Both the position numbers and the translations under genes were made by a program. Below the pieces are notes generated by a model. It did no database searches, was not told the DNA's origin, and saw only the letters and a list, made by a program, of their open reading frames with translations. DNA of 64,000 nt from a virus. Below, piece by piece: positions 56,780 to 63,774 of this stretch (position 1 is the first letter of the stretch; each line of letters begins with the position of its first letter). Location: positions 221,305 through 285,304 of IMG/VR virus record IMGVR_UViG_3300043409_000928, one strand, 5' to 3'.

Positions 56780-57019
56780 TTAAGCAGGCTGACGAGCTTC
56801 CATCATTTCTGACAGTATAAATTTGGCAACGTTCATTTGTTTGCGAACATACTCCACTGAACGAGGACCAGTGCCCATGGCCATCATTTCTTGACAATCG
56901 CTTAGGATGCCCATGGCAACCATTTCAAGTCCAGAAAACTTGGCAGTGATGCCATTCATGTATTGTTCACGGATTGCTTGCTCGGACATACCGTAGCAGT
57001 TCTTTTCAAATTCTGTCAT
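56780..57019 (-). CDS. Hypothetical protein
   Basis: 79 residues, helical (MTEFEKNCYGMSEQAIREQY; VRKQMNVAKFILSEMMEA). AAGGAGTT upstream. Single-gene early unit. The 57020-57168 stretch holds its promoter and an AT-rich, gene-free part. Confidence 0.55.
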   Translation of the reverse strand: MTEFEKNCYGMSEQAIREQYMNGITAKFSGLEMVAMGILSDCQEMMAMGTGPRSVEYVRKQMNVAKFILSEMMEARQPA

Positions 57020-57049
57020 CTTTAACTCCTTTTCGTTTACTGTACATAC

Positions 57050-57078
57050 AGTATAAGCGATCTTGAGCCTGCTGTCAA
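57050..57078 (-). promoter_or_regulatory. Sigma70-type early promoter for 57019 gene
   Basis: Minus strand TTGACA, 17-nt spacer, TATACT. The -10 overlaps a short palindrome CTGTACATACAG (57041-57052). Confidence 0.8.
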
Positions 57079-57168
57079 CCGTTTTCTGCTGATTTTTGGG
57101 CTTGTAAGTTGTTGATTTTGCTGGTATTTTAAAAAAAGTGTTAAAAATACCGCAGAATTTGCAGTATT

Positions 57169-57441
57169 TTACCGCCGGACTTGGCTTTTAATGTCTTTAA
57201 TTTTTAAAACTTGTGGCAATACTTTTCGTTTTCTGGCGAATTCAGTATTCAGATAAAAATTAACAATCTTCTTCTCAATGCTATGCACGACACTGATACA
57301 GTCGTCATCAATGATCCATTGATGAGGGCAATTTTTCCAGGAATGCAATTTTAGGAATTGCTGGTAACATCTACGGTGTTCTTCATTTGTTGGATCAAAT
57401 ACAGCAAATGGTCTTGCCTGAGTGTGAAGTGATTTAAGCAT
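57169..57441 (-). CDS. Hypothetical protein
   Basis: 90 residues. MLKSLHTQARPFAVFDPTNE, HSWKNCPHQWIIDDDCISVV, then a basic tail. A late-type motif lies directly before its ATG. Unknown. Confidence 0.5.
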   Translation of the reverse strand: MLKSLHTQARPFAVFDPTNEEHRRCYQQFLKLHSWKNCPHQWIIDDDCISVVHSIEKKIVNFYLNTEFARKRKVLPQVLKIKDIKSQVRR

Positions 57442-57449
57442 GTCTGTCC

Positions 57450-57457
57450 TATTTAGT
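57450..57457 (-). promoter_or_regulatory. Late-type promoter motif ACTAAATA
   Basis: ACTAAATAGGACAGAC on the minus strand, ending just before the 57441 start. Confidence 0.45.
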
Positions 57458-57524
57458 ACGTATTATTGCATTAATTGCTTAGAAAGTCAACTGGGATGTC
57501 AGCCAGAAAAAAGCCCCGGTGGCA

Positions 57525-57725
57525 TCAGTTGTAGTTGTTGTAGTCCGGATAGTCAAAGAAGTGCTCAACTATATTTGAAATATTTCCATAAACCAGTGCT
57601 TCCAAGTGTTCTTGATCTTCTGCACACAGGCTCACATCAGACTCTATGCGCTGATGCAACTCTGAGAGCCAGGAGTTTATCAAGTCCATATGTACTGCAT
57701 TCTTTTCCAGTTTCGTCTTGCTCAT
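57525..57725 (-). CDS. Acidic hypothetical protein
   Basis: 66 residues from the ATG at 57725 (MSKTKLEKNAVHMDLINSWL). Longer frames run through the promoter. Leaderless by promoter position. Unknown. Confidence 0.55.
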   Translation of the reverse strand: MSKTKLEKNAVHMDLINSWLSELHQRIESDVSLCAEDQEHLEALVYGNISNIVEHFFDYPDYNNYN

Positions 57726-57731
57726 TGTGTA

Positions 57732-57760
57732 ATTATATAGTAAAATAGCTGAGCTGTCAA
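57732..57760 (-). promoter_or_regulatory. Sigma70-type promoter, leaderless transcript (57725 gene)
   Basis: Minus strand TTGACA, 17-nt spacer, TATAAT, 6 nt before ATG. Nearly back to back with the plus-strand HNH promoter. Confidence 0.82.
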
Positions 57761-57766
57761 ATCCCA

Positions 57767-57795
57767 TTGATAAGTAACAATAACAGTAGTAAAAT
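57767..57795 (+). promoter_or_regulatory. Sigma70-type promoter, leaderless transcript (HNH gene)
   Basis: Plus strand TTGATA, 17-nt spacer, TAAAAT, 5 nt before ATG at 57801. Confidence 0.65.
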
Positions 57796-57800
57796 CCCAT

Positions 57801-58358
57801 ATGATACAAGAAGGCCAATATCCAGCATTATTGCTAAACGCAGACTGGCAACCAGTACAGATGCATCCTCTCAGCACGGTTCCGTGGCAAGACTCAATGA
57901 AAGCTGTTGTAATGGATCGTGTGGTAGTGGTTGAAGAATACAACATACGTATCCATAGTGGCCATCAGGAATGGAAATTGCCAAGTGTAATTGCGTTAAA
58001 AGAATATGTAAAACGCGAACAACATGCTACATTTAGTAGATACAATGTATTTCTGCGTGACAATTATACTTGCCAATATTGTGGAGGTGAATTTGAAACA
58101 CGACAGTTGACCTTTGACCATGTGATTCCACGGGCACATGGTGGTAAGAGTAGCTGGACCAATGTGGTATCTGCATGTGGACCATGCAATCATCGCAAGG
58201 GTTCACTGTTGCCTGCCAGTGCAAATATGTTTCCAATAGTTGCTCCAAAGGAACCTAACAGTTGGGAATTATATATTCGAGCAAAGAAAATCCCTCATAA
58301 CAATCTGCATGAAACTTGGAGAGATTATCTATACTGGGATACTGAGCTAGACGCTTAA
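57801..58358 (+). CDS. HNH endonuclease
   Basis: 185 residues. CQYCGGEFETRQLTFDHVIP, then RAHGGKSSWTNVVSACGPCN, is a McrA-type HNH domain: D-H-V-I-P-R catalytic strand, N at WTN, HR at NHRKGS, with two CxxC zinc pairs. The N-terminal half (YPALLLNADWQPVQMHPLST) is typical of free-standing HNH proteins of this group. It could nick DNA or act as a homing enzyme. Convergent with the 58359 gene, stops adjacent. Confidence 0.88.
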   Translation: MIQEGQYPALLLNADWQPVQMHPLSTVPWQDSMKAVVMDRVVVVEEYNIRIHSGHQEWKLPSVIALKEYVKREQHATFSRYNVFLRDNYTCQYCGGEFETRQLTFDHVIPRAHGGKSSWTNVVSACGPCNHRKGSLLPASANMFPIVAPKEPNSWELYIRAKKIPHNNLHETWRDYLYWDTELDA

Positions 58359-59027
58359 TTACCAATCACTTGCAATGGTAATTTTTGGTCGATGAACATC
58401 CTGCACAGGCCATGTCTGTGCATGTGATCTAAGTGCAGATTTTTTAATATCAAACGATATCATAATTCTGTCCGCTGTCCCTTGATTTCGAGTACCATGA
58501 AATACGTTAGCATCATCAAACCCAAATATTTCACCGGTTATCCACTCGTGTATTTCGTTTTCAATATTAAATTCACAGCCTTTGACACCTACCAGCACCA
58601 AATGCAACCTTAGGTAATTATTGTCTAATCCATAATGATGATTTAATTTAGAACCAGGTGTTGCTATGTTAAAAGTTACACCACCAATTATATCTAAATG
58701 TTGCGTGACCCACTTTGCAATTGTTGGCATTTTATCAAGCCTTGCTGGCCAGAATCTAATTTTTTCATCGGCACCCCAATTCAAAGCCTTTGCTTCATGT
58801 CGGTCTATTAGACAGTCTCGCAGTATCAGTGGTAGGCATTTGAGTTTACCGGTATATAACGGCGCATTAAACGAGTCAGTGATATAATTAGCTTTTGTTC
58901 CGTTCAGTGGGTACTGTGACAATTCGGCCTGAATACTTACAAGAAACTCATCGCGTATACTTGTAAAATTATCGTTAAGATAATCTAATATTTCACAATT
59001 GTTAAAATAGATATAGTGGCTTTCCAT
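58359..59027 (-). CDS. Aspartyl/asparaginyl beta-hydroxylase-like oxygenase
   Basis: 222 residues. PGSKLNHHYGLDNNYLRLHL, GEIFGFDDANVFHGTRNQG and ADRIMISFDI follow the AspH pattern: iron His, substrate/2OG Arg, second His, final Arg. Substrate unknown; could modify a protein side chain. A late-type motif precedes the ATG. Confidence 0.75.
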   Translation of the reverse strand: MESHYIYFNNCEILDYLNDNFTSIRDEFLVSIQAELSQYPLNGTKANYITDSFNAPLYTGKLKCLPLILRDCLIDRHEAKALNWGADEKIRFWPARLDKMPTIAKWVTQHLDIIGGVTFNIATPGSKLNHHYGLDNNYLRLHLVLVGVKGCEFNIENEIHEWITGEIFGFDDANVFHGTRNQGTADRIMISFDIKKSALRSHAQTWPVQDVHRPKITIASDW

Positions 59028-59032
59028 ATTTT

Positions 59033-59040
59033 ATATTTAG
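59033..59040 (-). promoter_or_regulatory. Late-type promoter motif CTAAATAT
   Basis: ACTAAATATAAAAT on the minus strand, directly before the 59027 start and 1 nt beyond the TauD-like stop. Confidence 0.4.
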
Positions 59041-59898
59041 TTAAGCATTGATAAACTCTATTGTTAAATCAACGTCGTGATCAATATTGGCACGCCACAT
59101 TAACCGCTCTTCACCTTCTTTTAGGTTTGGGGCGGTTCTTCTATGTACAAAAGGCCAGTTGTCATACAGTACAATGTCGTTTGGTTGCCAACGCATTTCA
59201 TATACACAATCCTTAACCTCTGACATTGCTTCCATTAATTCTTCTAAAATACCTGTGCCTCTGCTGTTGCCCAACGAGTCTTTGGTATCAAGGATCCAAC
59301 TATTTTTAATGCCATGATAGTTACAGCGGGGACTCCATTTGCCTGTGATAGGATGCTGTTTCATTGCACTAGTTTCAACAACATCTCGACCCGGGTGGTG
59401 CCAGTTTTGTTGGAGGATAGTTCTTGATTCCCAACGCTTACGCAGGATAGGATGCACATGATAATAGGCTTCTTCCATATCTAACCAATAGGTAAATCCT
59501 GCTTCTGGATTTGGGACTGTTTTCATGTAGATGCAACGGTGAGGAAAATTGATACCAGCAACTCGATTAGCAATATCTGCATGCCATGGCATTTTATAAT
59601 CAACCAAACGCTTACTCAGTTTGTTGCTCATCCATGTAATGTATCGCATTTGGCCAGATTCGGGATCTGGGACTTCTCGCCAACGCTCAGTGCTTTTAAT
59701 GTATTCTTCTCGGTCCCACGGATTGCCCCATAATGCAAGAAATTTCCAATAGGTCAATTGATCCCAATCCGGAGCATGGAACACCAGCATCTTTCGCTGA
59801 TATAATATTTTTCTAAGTTCGCGTACATCCTGCTGAAGCAAGTCGGAGATGTCGGTGAATTCAGTACCCCAGTGTGTATAAATGTCTTTATATTGCAT
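59041..59898 (-). CDS. TauD/TfdA-family 2OG dioxygenase
   Basis: 285 residues. MPWHADIANRVAG gives the HxD pair and DNWPFVHRRT the distal His, with RANIDHDVDL near the end as for TauD relatives. Full length for the family. It would hydroxylate a small substrate such as a sulfonate or amino acid derivative. It follows a short unknown gene. Confidence 0.82.
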   Translation of the reverse strand: MQYKDIYTHWGTEFTDISDLLQQDVRELRKILYQRKMLVFHAPDWDQLTYWKFLALWGNPWDREEYIKSTERWREVPDPESGQMRYITWMSNKLSKRLVDYKMPWHADIANRVAGINFPHRCIYMKTVPNPEAGFTYWLDMEEAYYHVHPILRKRWESRTILQQNWHHPGRDVVETSAMKQHPITGKWSPRCNYHGIKNSWILDTKDSLGNSRGTGILEELMEAMSEVKDCVYEMRWQPNDIVLYDNWPFVHRRTAPNLKEGEERLMWRANIDHDVDLTIEFINA

Positions 59899-59905
59899 CT
59901 GGTAT

Positions 59906-60172
59906 TTAACTGGATAACTTATCCATCATTAGCTTTTCTGCTAACTCTTTGGTATGTTTCCGTTGTGCTTCTACCAGCATGGGTATTAGCATTTTAATTG
60001 TATCAATCATTAACTTTTCACCTGGCGCTTTGAGCTCACAGTATTTTGCACTTCCCCCAATATAAGCATATTCTGAATTCCTGAGTAACTCTTTTAAAGT
60101 ACCCATTAAAATTATTGCAACATTATTTTCTTCTTCTTCTATCATATTAGATTCCATCATCGGATCAACCAT
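59906..60172 (-). CDS. Hypothetical helical protein
   Basis: 88 residues: acidic start (MVDPMMESNMIEEEENNVAI) then helices AIILMGTLKELLRNSEYAYI and AQRKHTKELAEKLM. It overlaps the fibre-chaperone gene by 16 nt. Unknown. Confidence 0.5.
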   Translation of the reverse strand: MVDPMMESNMIEEEENNVAIILMGTLKELLRNSEYAYIGGSAKYCELKAPGEKLMIDTIKMLIPMLVEAQRKHTKELAEKLMMDKLSS

Positions 60173-60732
60173 TCTTCTACTTCTGAACCAGCTACATCTT
60201 TTAATTTTATCCAGGATGGATTACATACACTTCCTTTTCGTATAACTGCTCTGCCTACCACAACCACAATGCCCCATTCGTTTCTTTCCCAGCGGGGAAG
60301 GTATGGCTCAACTGCTTTGACAGGATTTTTATATTCTTCTGACAGTATCTCACGTTTCAATTTATGGCCGTTCCATTCGCCTTTATAATAGGTAGCATTG
60401 GCAGGCACTGCAATTCCCGCAGGAATCCGATCTGCTTCATACCAATGACGGTATCCATTTTCAATCCACTCCACCATGCTTTGTGGTTCCCACAGCAGAC
60501 GATTGTAAGCATCACGCAGGTGCTTGCTGTGCCACTCCTGGGGGCTGGCATTGCTGATCGCCGCGCAACTGGTATTGTCTCCACCAACCACGCCAATGGG
60601 TACATCATTGGCGTGAGCCGCCCTAATTTTATCTCCATCATAAAGTGCAACTGTTAGTCCAACCCGATCTTCTTTATTGGGGTTACCATCTGCCCACTCA
60701 AACATTTCTGCAAAGCCTGTTGCTGTACTCAT
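60157..60732 (-). CDS. Peptidase G2-like fibre C-terminal chaperone domain
   Basis: 191 residues. GFAEMFEWADGNPNKEDRVG, IRAAHANDVPIGVVGG and WGIVVVVGRAVIRKG match the intramolecular chaperone/auto-peptidase (G2) that trims phage fibres after trimerisation. Here it stands alone, without a fibre stalk. It may be a tip protein or act in trans. An Ala/Ser after G2 sites cannot be judged. Confidence 0.65.
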   Translation of the reverse strand: MSTATGFAEMFEWADGNPNKEDRVGLTVALYDGDKIRAAHANDVPIGVVGGDNTSCAAISNASPQEWHSKHLRDAYNRLLWEPQSMVEWIENGYRHWYEADRIPAGIAVPANATYYKGEWNGHKLKREILSEEYKNPVKAVEPYLPRWERNEWGIVVVVGRAVIRKGSVCNPSWIKLKDVAGSEVEEWLIR

Positions 60733-61280
60733 ACTAATTTTGCTCCAATTTGTTCTAGCACTTGTCTATAAAAAGGTTCACCTGCGGCCACTTGTTCTTT
60801 CCAAGTTTTTCCTGCGCCAGCATCTGCTGGGTCACTGATGTACTTCCATATCTCAATATCAAGGCCAAGACGGTTTGCCACCTTGGCCACACTATACGCT
60901 TCCATATCAACTAGATCACATTCGACTCTGATCTTATTGGGCTCTGTGATAAAAATGTCGCCGGATGCACAGGTCTTGCCTACACCGGGCATGATGATCA
61001 TGCTTTCTGGATCATTGAAATGTATTCCCGGCTTCATGCCTAATGCCATCAAGTTCACATCATGTTGCCATACTGTATTAATACGATGGATACCGTGGCC
61101 CAACCTAATACCGCCAGCTGTACCCATGTTGACAATACGTTTTGGGTGATACATGTGACATAATCGCATTGTGTTAATTGCGGCATTGACCTTACCTACT
61201 CCAATGCAATGCACATTAGCGTATTCTTTAAATAAGTTTGGTGCTTCATCTTCTAGTGCAAATACAATTAGATCACGCAT
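60729..61280 (-). CDS. 5'-methylthioadenosine/SAH nucleosidase-like enzyme
   Basis: 183 residues. CIGVGKVNAAINT, IVNMGTAGGIRLG, CASGDIFI, DLVDMEAYSVAKVA and WKYISDPADAG are nucleosidase motifs (catalytic Asp in SDxAD-type loop, Met-Glu for ribose). It cuts MTA or SAH, giving adenine. It overlaps the APRT gene, which would turn adenine into AMP. Confidence 0.85.
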   Translation of the reverse strand: MRDLIVFALEDEAPNLFKEYANVHCIGVGKVNAAINTMRLCHMYHPKRIVNMGTAGGIRLGHGIHRINTVWQHDVNLMALGMKPGIHFNDPESMIIMPGVGKTCASGDIFITEPNKIRVECDLVDMEAYSVAKVANRLGLDIEIWKYISDPADAGAGKTWKEQVAAGEPFYRQVLEQIGAKLV

Positions 61281-61818
61281 TGATTAGCCCTTTCACATTG
61301 ATGTTTTTACTTTTAAGCAAAGACTCTCCAGGAAGGAATGTAAGGTTAACCAATACTGCAACAGTAATGCTAGAAGGCGCAATGCCAAGTTTTTCTATTA
61401 GTAATTTACAAATTGCTTCTGCGGTGCCGCCGGTGGCCAGCACATCATCAATGATCATTACATTACGATCACCTGACGGTATCTTTGCTGACATTTCAAG
61501 AGTGTCAGTTCCATATTCCAGTGTGTACGATTGTTTGTGTACTGTGCCTGGTAACTTGCCTGGCTTACGAACAACATGCATTGGAATGCCAAGTGCGGTG
61601 GCTGTTGGAGCACCCCATATAAATCCACGGGCATCAGCGGCAAATATATCCTTGGTCATGACTGATCTGCCTTGGGCGGCAAACCAAGTGATGCTGTCAT
61701 AAAATGCTCGGGGATTGGAGCATAATTCAACAGTATTCATATACTGTATACCTGTCTTGGGCCAATCGTTATAGATTGGAATAGCAGATTTTATAAAGTC
61801 AATGGTAGTGTCGTTCAT
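61273..61818 (-). CDS. apt: Adenine phosphoribosyltransferase
   Basis: 181 residues. KDIFAADARGFIWGAPTATA, RKPGKLPG, YTLEYGTDTLEM and the PRPP loop VMIIDDVLATGGTAEA are clear APRT hallmarks. It makes AMP from adenine and PRPP. The start at 61818 is the second of two near ATGs. Overlap of 8 nt with the nucleosidase gene. Confidence 0.9.
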   Translation of the reverse strand: MNDTTIDFIKSAIPIYNDWPKTGIQYMNTVELCSNPRAFYDSITWFAAQGRSVMTKDIFAADARGFIWGAPTATALGIPMHVVRKPGKLPGTVHKQSYTLEYGTDTLEMSAKIPSGDRNVMIIDDVLATGGTAEAICKLLIEKLGIAPSSITVAVLVNLTFLPGESLLKSKNINVKGLINA

Positions 61819-61857
61819 ATACAATTAATTAGCGTATGCAACCAATTGCTGTTTATT

Positions 61858-62556
61858 CTAAAAAACGATTTTAACTCGTGTAAGTCTTGTTTCTGGCCGG
61901 TTTTCTCTATCAAGACCATGTGCCTTAATCACTCCAACTACTTCAAACTCTTCAGGAGCATCGGGCCACATGTCAATCATTTTGCTACTGGTCCAAAAAT
62001 ACAAGTTGGTACCGTCCGTGGCACGAACAACAGATCCAGGAAATGCTTTGCCTTCATATTTTGCAATTACAAATACTTTTGCTCTCAGGTGTTGACCTAT
62101 GCTTCCTTGGTGAGTACTGGTTGATCCAAGTTTTAAGAATAAATCGGACTTGGTCTCTTTTTCGATTTCGCGTCGATAACGCACTGCCATACATGCAAGA
62201 TAGGCCATTCCAAGTCCAGCATCAACTTCGTCATGCGTGATAAAGTTAAGTATCTTTTGATCAAAGTCGTTTAGCTTTTCTGACAATGCTTTAAATGCAA
62301 TACCTTGAAAGTGTTCAGCCATTTGGCTGGCAACTATGCGATCTGCTTCTGTAATATTAGTCAGTCCAAGTGAAATTTCATCTTTAATAATTTCTCTATT
62401 TGGTCGTATACTAACTTTGCCAGTTTCTTGATCAAACTCAGGAAATTTAACATAGCCACCAGCATTGATTCGGTCCGCCATTGCAACCAATGACCAAGCA
62501 TCTTTCAATGGCAGTTTCTTATGCCGTATCAGCTGTTTCTTTTCATCTGCGGTCAC
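61858..62556 (-). CDS. Phage protein with C-terminal OB-fold-like domain
   Basis: 232 residues from GTG at 62556. Helical N-terminus, then LRAKVFVIAKYEG, SVVRATDGTNLYFWTSSKMI and VVGVIKAHGLDRENRPETRL, a pattern seen in many phage proteins of unknown role that look like OB folds. Possibly nucleic-acid binding. AGGAAA upstream. Confidence 0.6.
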   Translation of the reverse strand: MTADEKKQLIRHKKLPLKDAWSLVAMADRINAGGYVKFPEFDQETGKVSIRPNREIIKDEISLGLTNITEADRIVASQMAEHFQGIAFKALSEKLNDFDQKILNFITHDEVDAGLGMAYLACMAVRYRREIEKETKSDLFLKLGSTSTHQGSIGQHLRAKVFVIAKYEGKAFPGSVVRATDGTNLYFWTSSKMIDMWPDAPEEFEVVGVIKAHGLDRENRPETRLTRVKIVF

Positions 62557-62564
62557 TGCATTTC

Positions 62565-63140
62565 CTATTCAGGTTTATAGAATTGGTGTACTTCTTCAAA
62601 TGTTCTTGCAAAGCCATAGGTAAACAAATACCTTGGTTGATCATTCACAGCTATAACTCTGTGTAAACGACTGGTATCCAACAGGTAAGCATACCCGTCT
62701 TGACAAACATGCGACACAGCAACATCTTCAAATATTGCATGGTCTAATGTAGATGAAGTTTTAGTGACGGCCCCGGTTGAATTCTTAATTCCAATATTAA
62801 TACAGCACTTTCGATTATTTTCATCTTTATGCACACGTATACTACCGCAGGTCTTTAATAAATTAATACGTCTATAATCCAGCGGTAAGTTAGGGAAAAA
62901 GGAAGTTATGTAATTGGCAACATACTGTGCTGTATCGGGATATTGTAAAAATAAAGCCCTTGCAAAACTAATGGTTCCGTCACCTGCTTGGAATGGCTGA
63001 TACTCTGTCCAGTACAGACTGCTTGCAGTTTCTTCCATTGGTTGTCCATAATGGTGCTTACGAATAGGAAGGGTGTCTAACAGCTCAGTGGTAAACCCTT
63101 CTGGGAGTCTGAAGTCATTGTTAATTTCAAAAAAGTTCAT
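62565..63140 (-). CDS. 2OG/Fe(II) oxygenase-like protein
   Basis: 191 residues. GSIRVHKDENNRKCCINIGI gives HxD and DGYAYLLDTSRLHRVIAV the distal His, then RYLFTYGFA with the likely 2OG Arg. It resembles small phage oxygenases. Substrate unknown. AAGGATAA precedes the ATG. Confidence 0.65.
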   Translation of the reverse strand: MNFFEINNDFRLPEGFTTELLDTLPIRKHHYGQPMEETASSLYWTEYQPFQAGDGTISFARALFLQYPDTAQYVANYITSFFPNLPLDYRRINLLKTCGSIRVHKDENNRKCCINIGIKNSTGAVTKTSSTLDHAIFEDVAVSHVCQDGYAYLLDTSRLHRVIAVNDQPRYLFTYGFARTFEEVHQFYKPE

Positions 63141-63143
63141 TTG

Positions 63144-63215
63144 TTATCCTTTATAATATTGCACAATGCTCAGTGACCATTCGGTGGCAAGCACTATTTT
63201 AATTGCCTTTTTCAT
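63144..63215 (-). CDS. Possible mini-protein, 23 residues
   Basis: MKKAIKIVLATEWSLSIVQY then YKG. The ATG overlaps the stop of the 63466 gene (ATGA). Support is only position; it could be a leader peptide or noise. Confidence 0.3.
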   Translation of the reverse strand: MKKAIKIVLATEWSLSIVQYYKG

Positions 63216-63466
63216 TCGTCTACTCCAAAATGTTCTTTAATAGTTTCTACTGCTTGTGTTAGTCCATCATCATAACCAATGTCATAAACATCGGTTCTAT
63301 ATTCATTTACTTTGACTGATTCGAGTTCTGCAATACATTCTCGCACAATCAACTCGGCGAACCTGTCAGCAAATTTAGTCAAGTCTTGCATGTCCATTAC
63401 AGACCATGTGCCGGAGAATTTCTCATCTAGAGTTTGCCCCATCAATTGTTTAATTCGTTTGTTCAT
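63212..63466 (-). CDS. Tandem small phage protein, paralogue 3
   Basis: 84 residues, MNKRIKQLMGQTLDEKFSGT, then DLTKFADRFAELIVRECIAE and KEHFGVDE at the end. It belongs to a very common phage family (MNERI-x-EL...FAELIVRE...HFGVEE) of unknown function; three tandem copies stand here. ATGA overlap with copy 2. Confidence 0.7.
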   Translation of the reverse strand: MNKRIKQLMGQTLDEKFSGTWSVMDMQDLTKFADRFAELIVRECIAELESVKVNEYRTDVYDIGYDDGLTQAVETIKEHFGVDE

Positions 63467-63774
63467 TCTTCAACTCCAAACTGTTTCTTTGCACCTTCGA
63501 TAGTAAACAACTTGCTAGATGCAATTCCAGCAAATAGTGCCTGCTCATCAGCAGACAAAATCGGAATAGCACGGTCTTCAACTCCGAAATGTTGTTTAAT
63601 CTGCTCACCGATCATTCGACCTGTCCAAACAGGATGATCCTCACAAGTCTGCAACATTTCTCGAACAATCAACTCGGCGAACTTTTCGTACTGAAAATCA
63701 TCATAGTGAACACCATGAAGAAATTCAAATCTTGCTCCAGCCTCGATCATAAGTTCATCAATTCGTTCGTTCAT
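63463..63774 (-). CDS. Tandem small phage protein, paralogue 2
   Basis: 103 residues, MNERIDELMIEAGARFEFLH, KFAELIVREMLQTCED, IKQHFGVED, then an extra tail (RAIPILSADEQALFAGI...KKQFGVEE). The tail repeats the FGVE ending, so this copy seems to carry the end of a second unit, perhaps by fusion. Confidence 0.7.
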   Translation of the reverse strand: MNERIDELMIEAGARFEFLHGVHYDDFQYEKFAELIVREMLQTCEDHPVWTGRMIGEQIKQHFGVEDRAIPILSADEQALFAGIASSKLFTIEGAKKQFGVEE

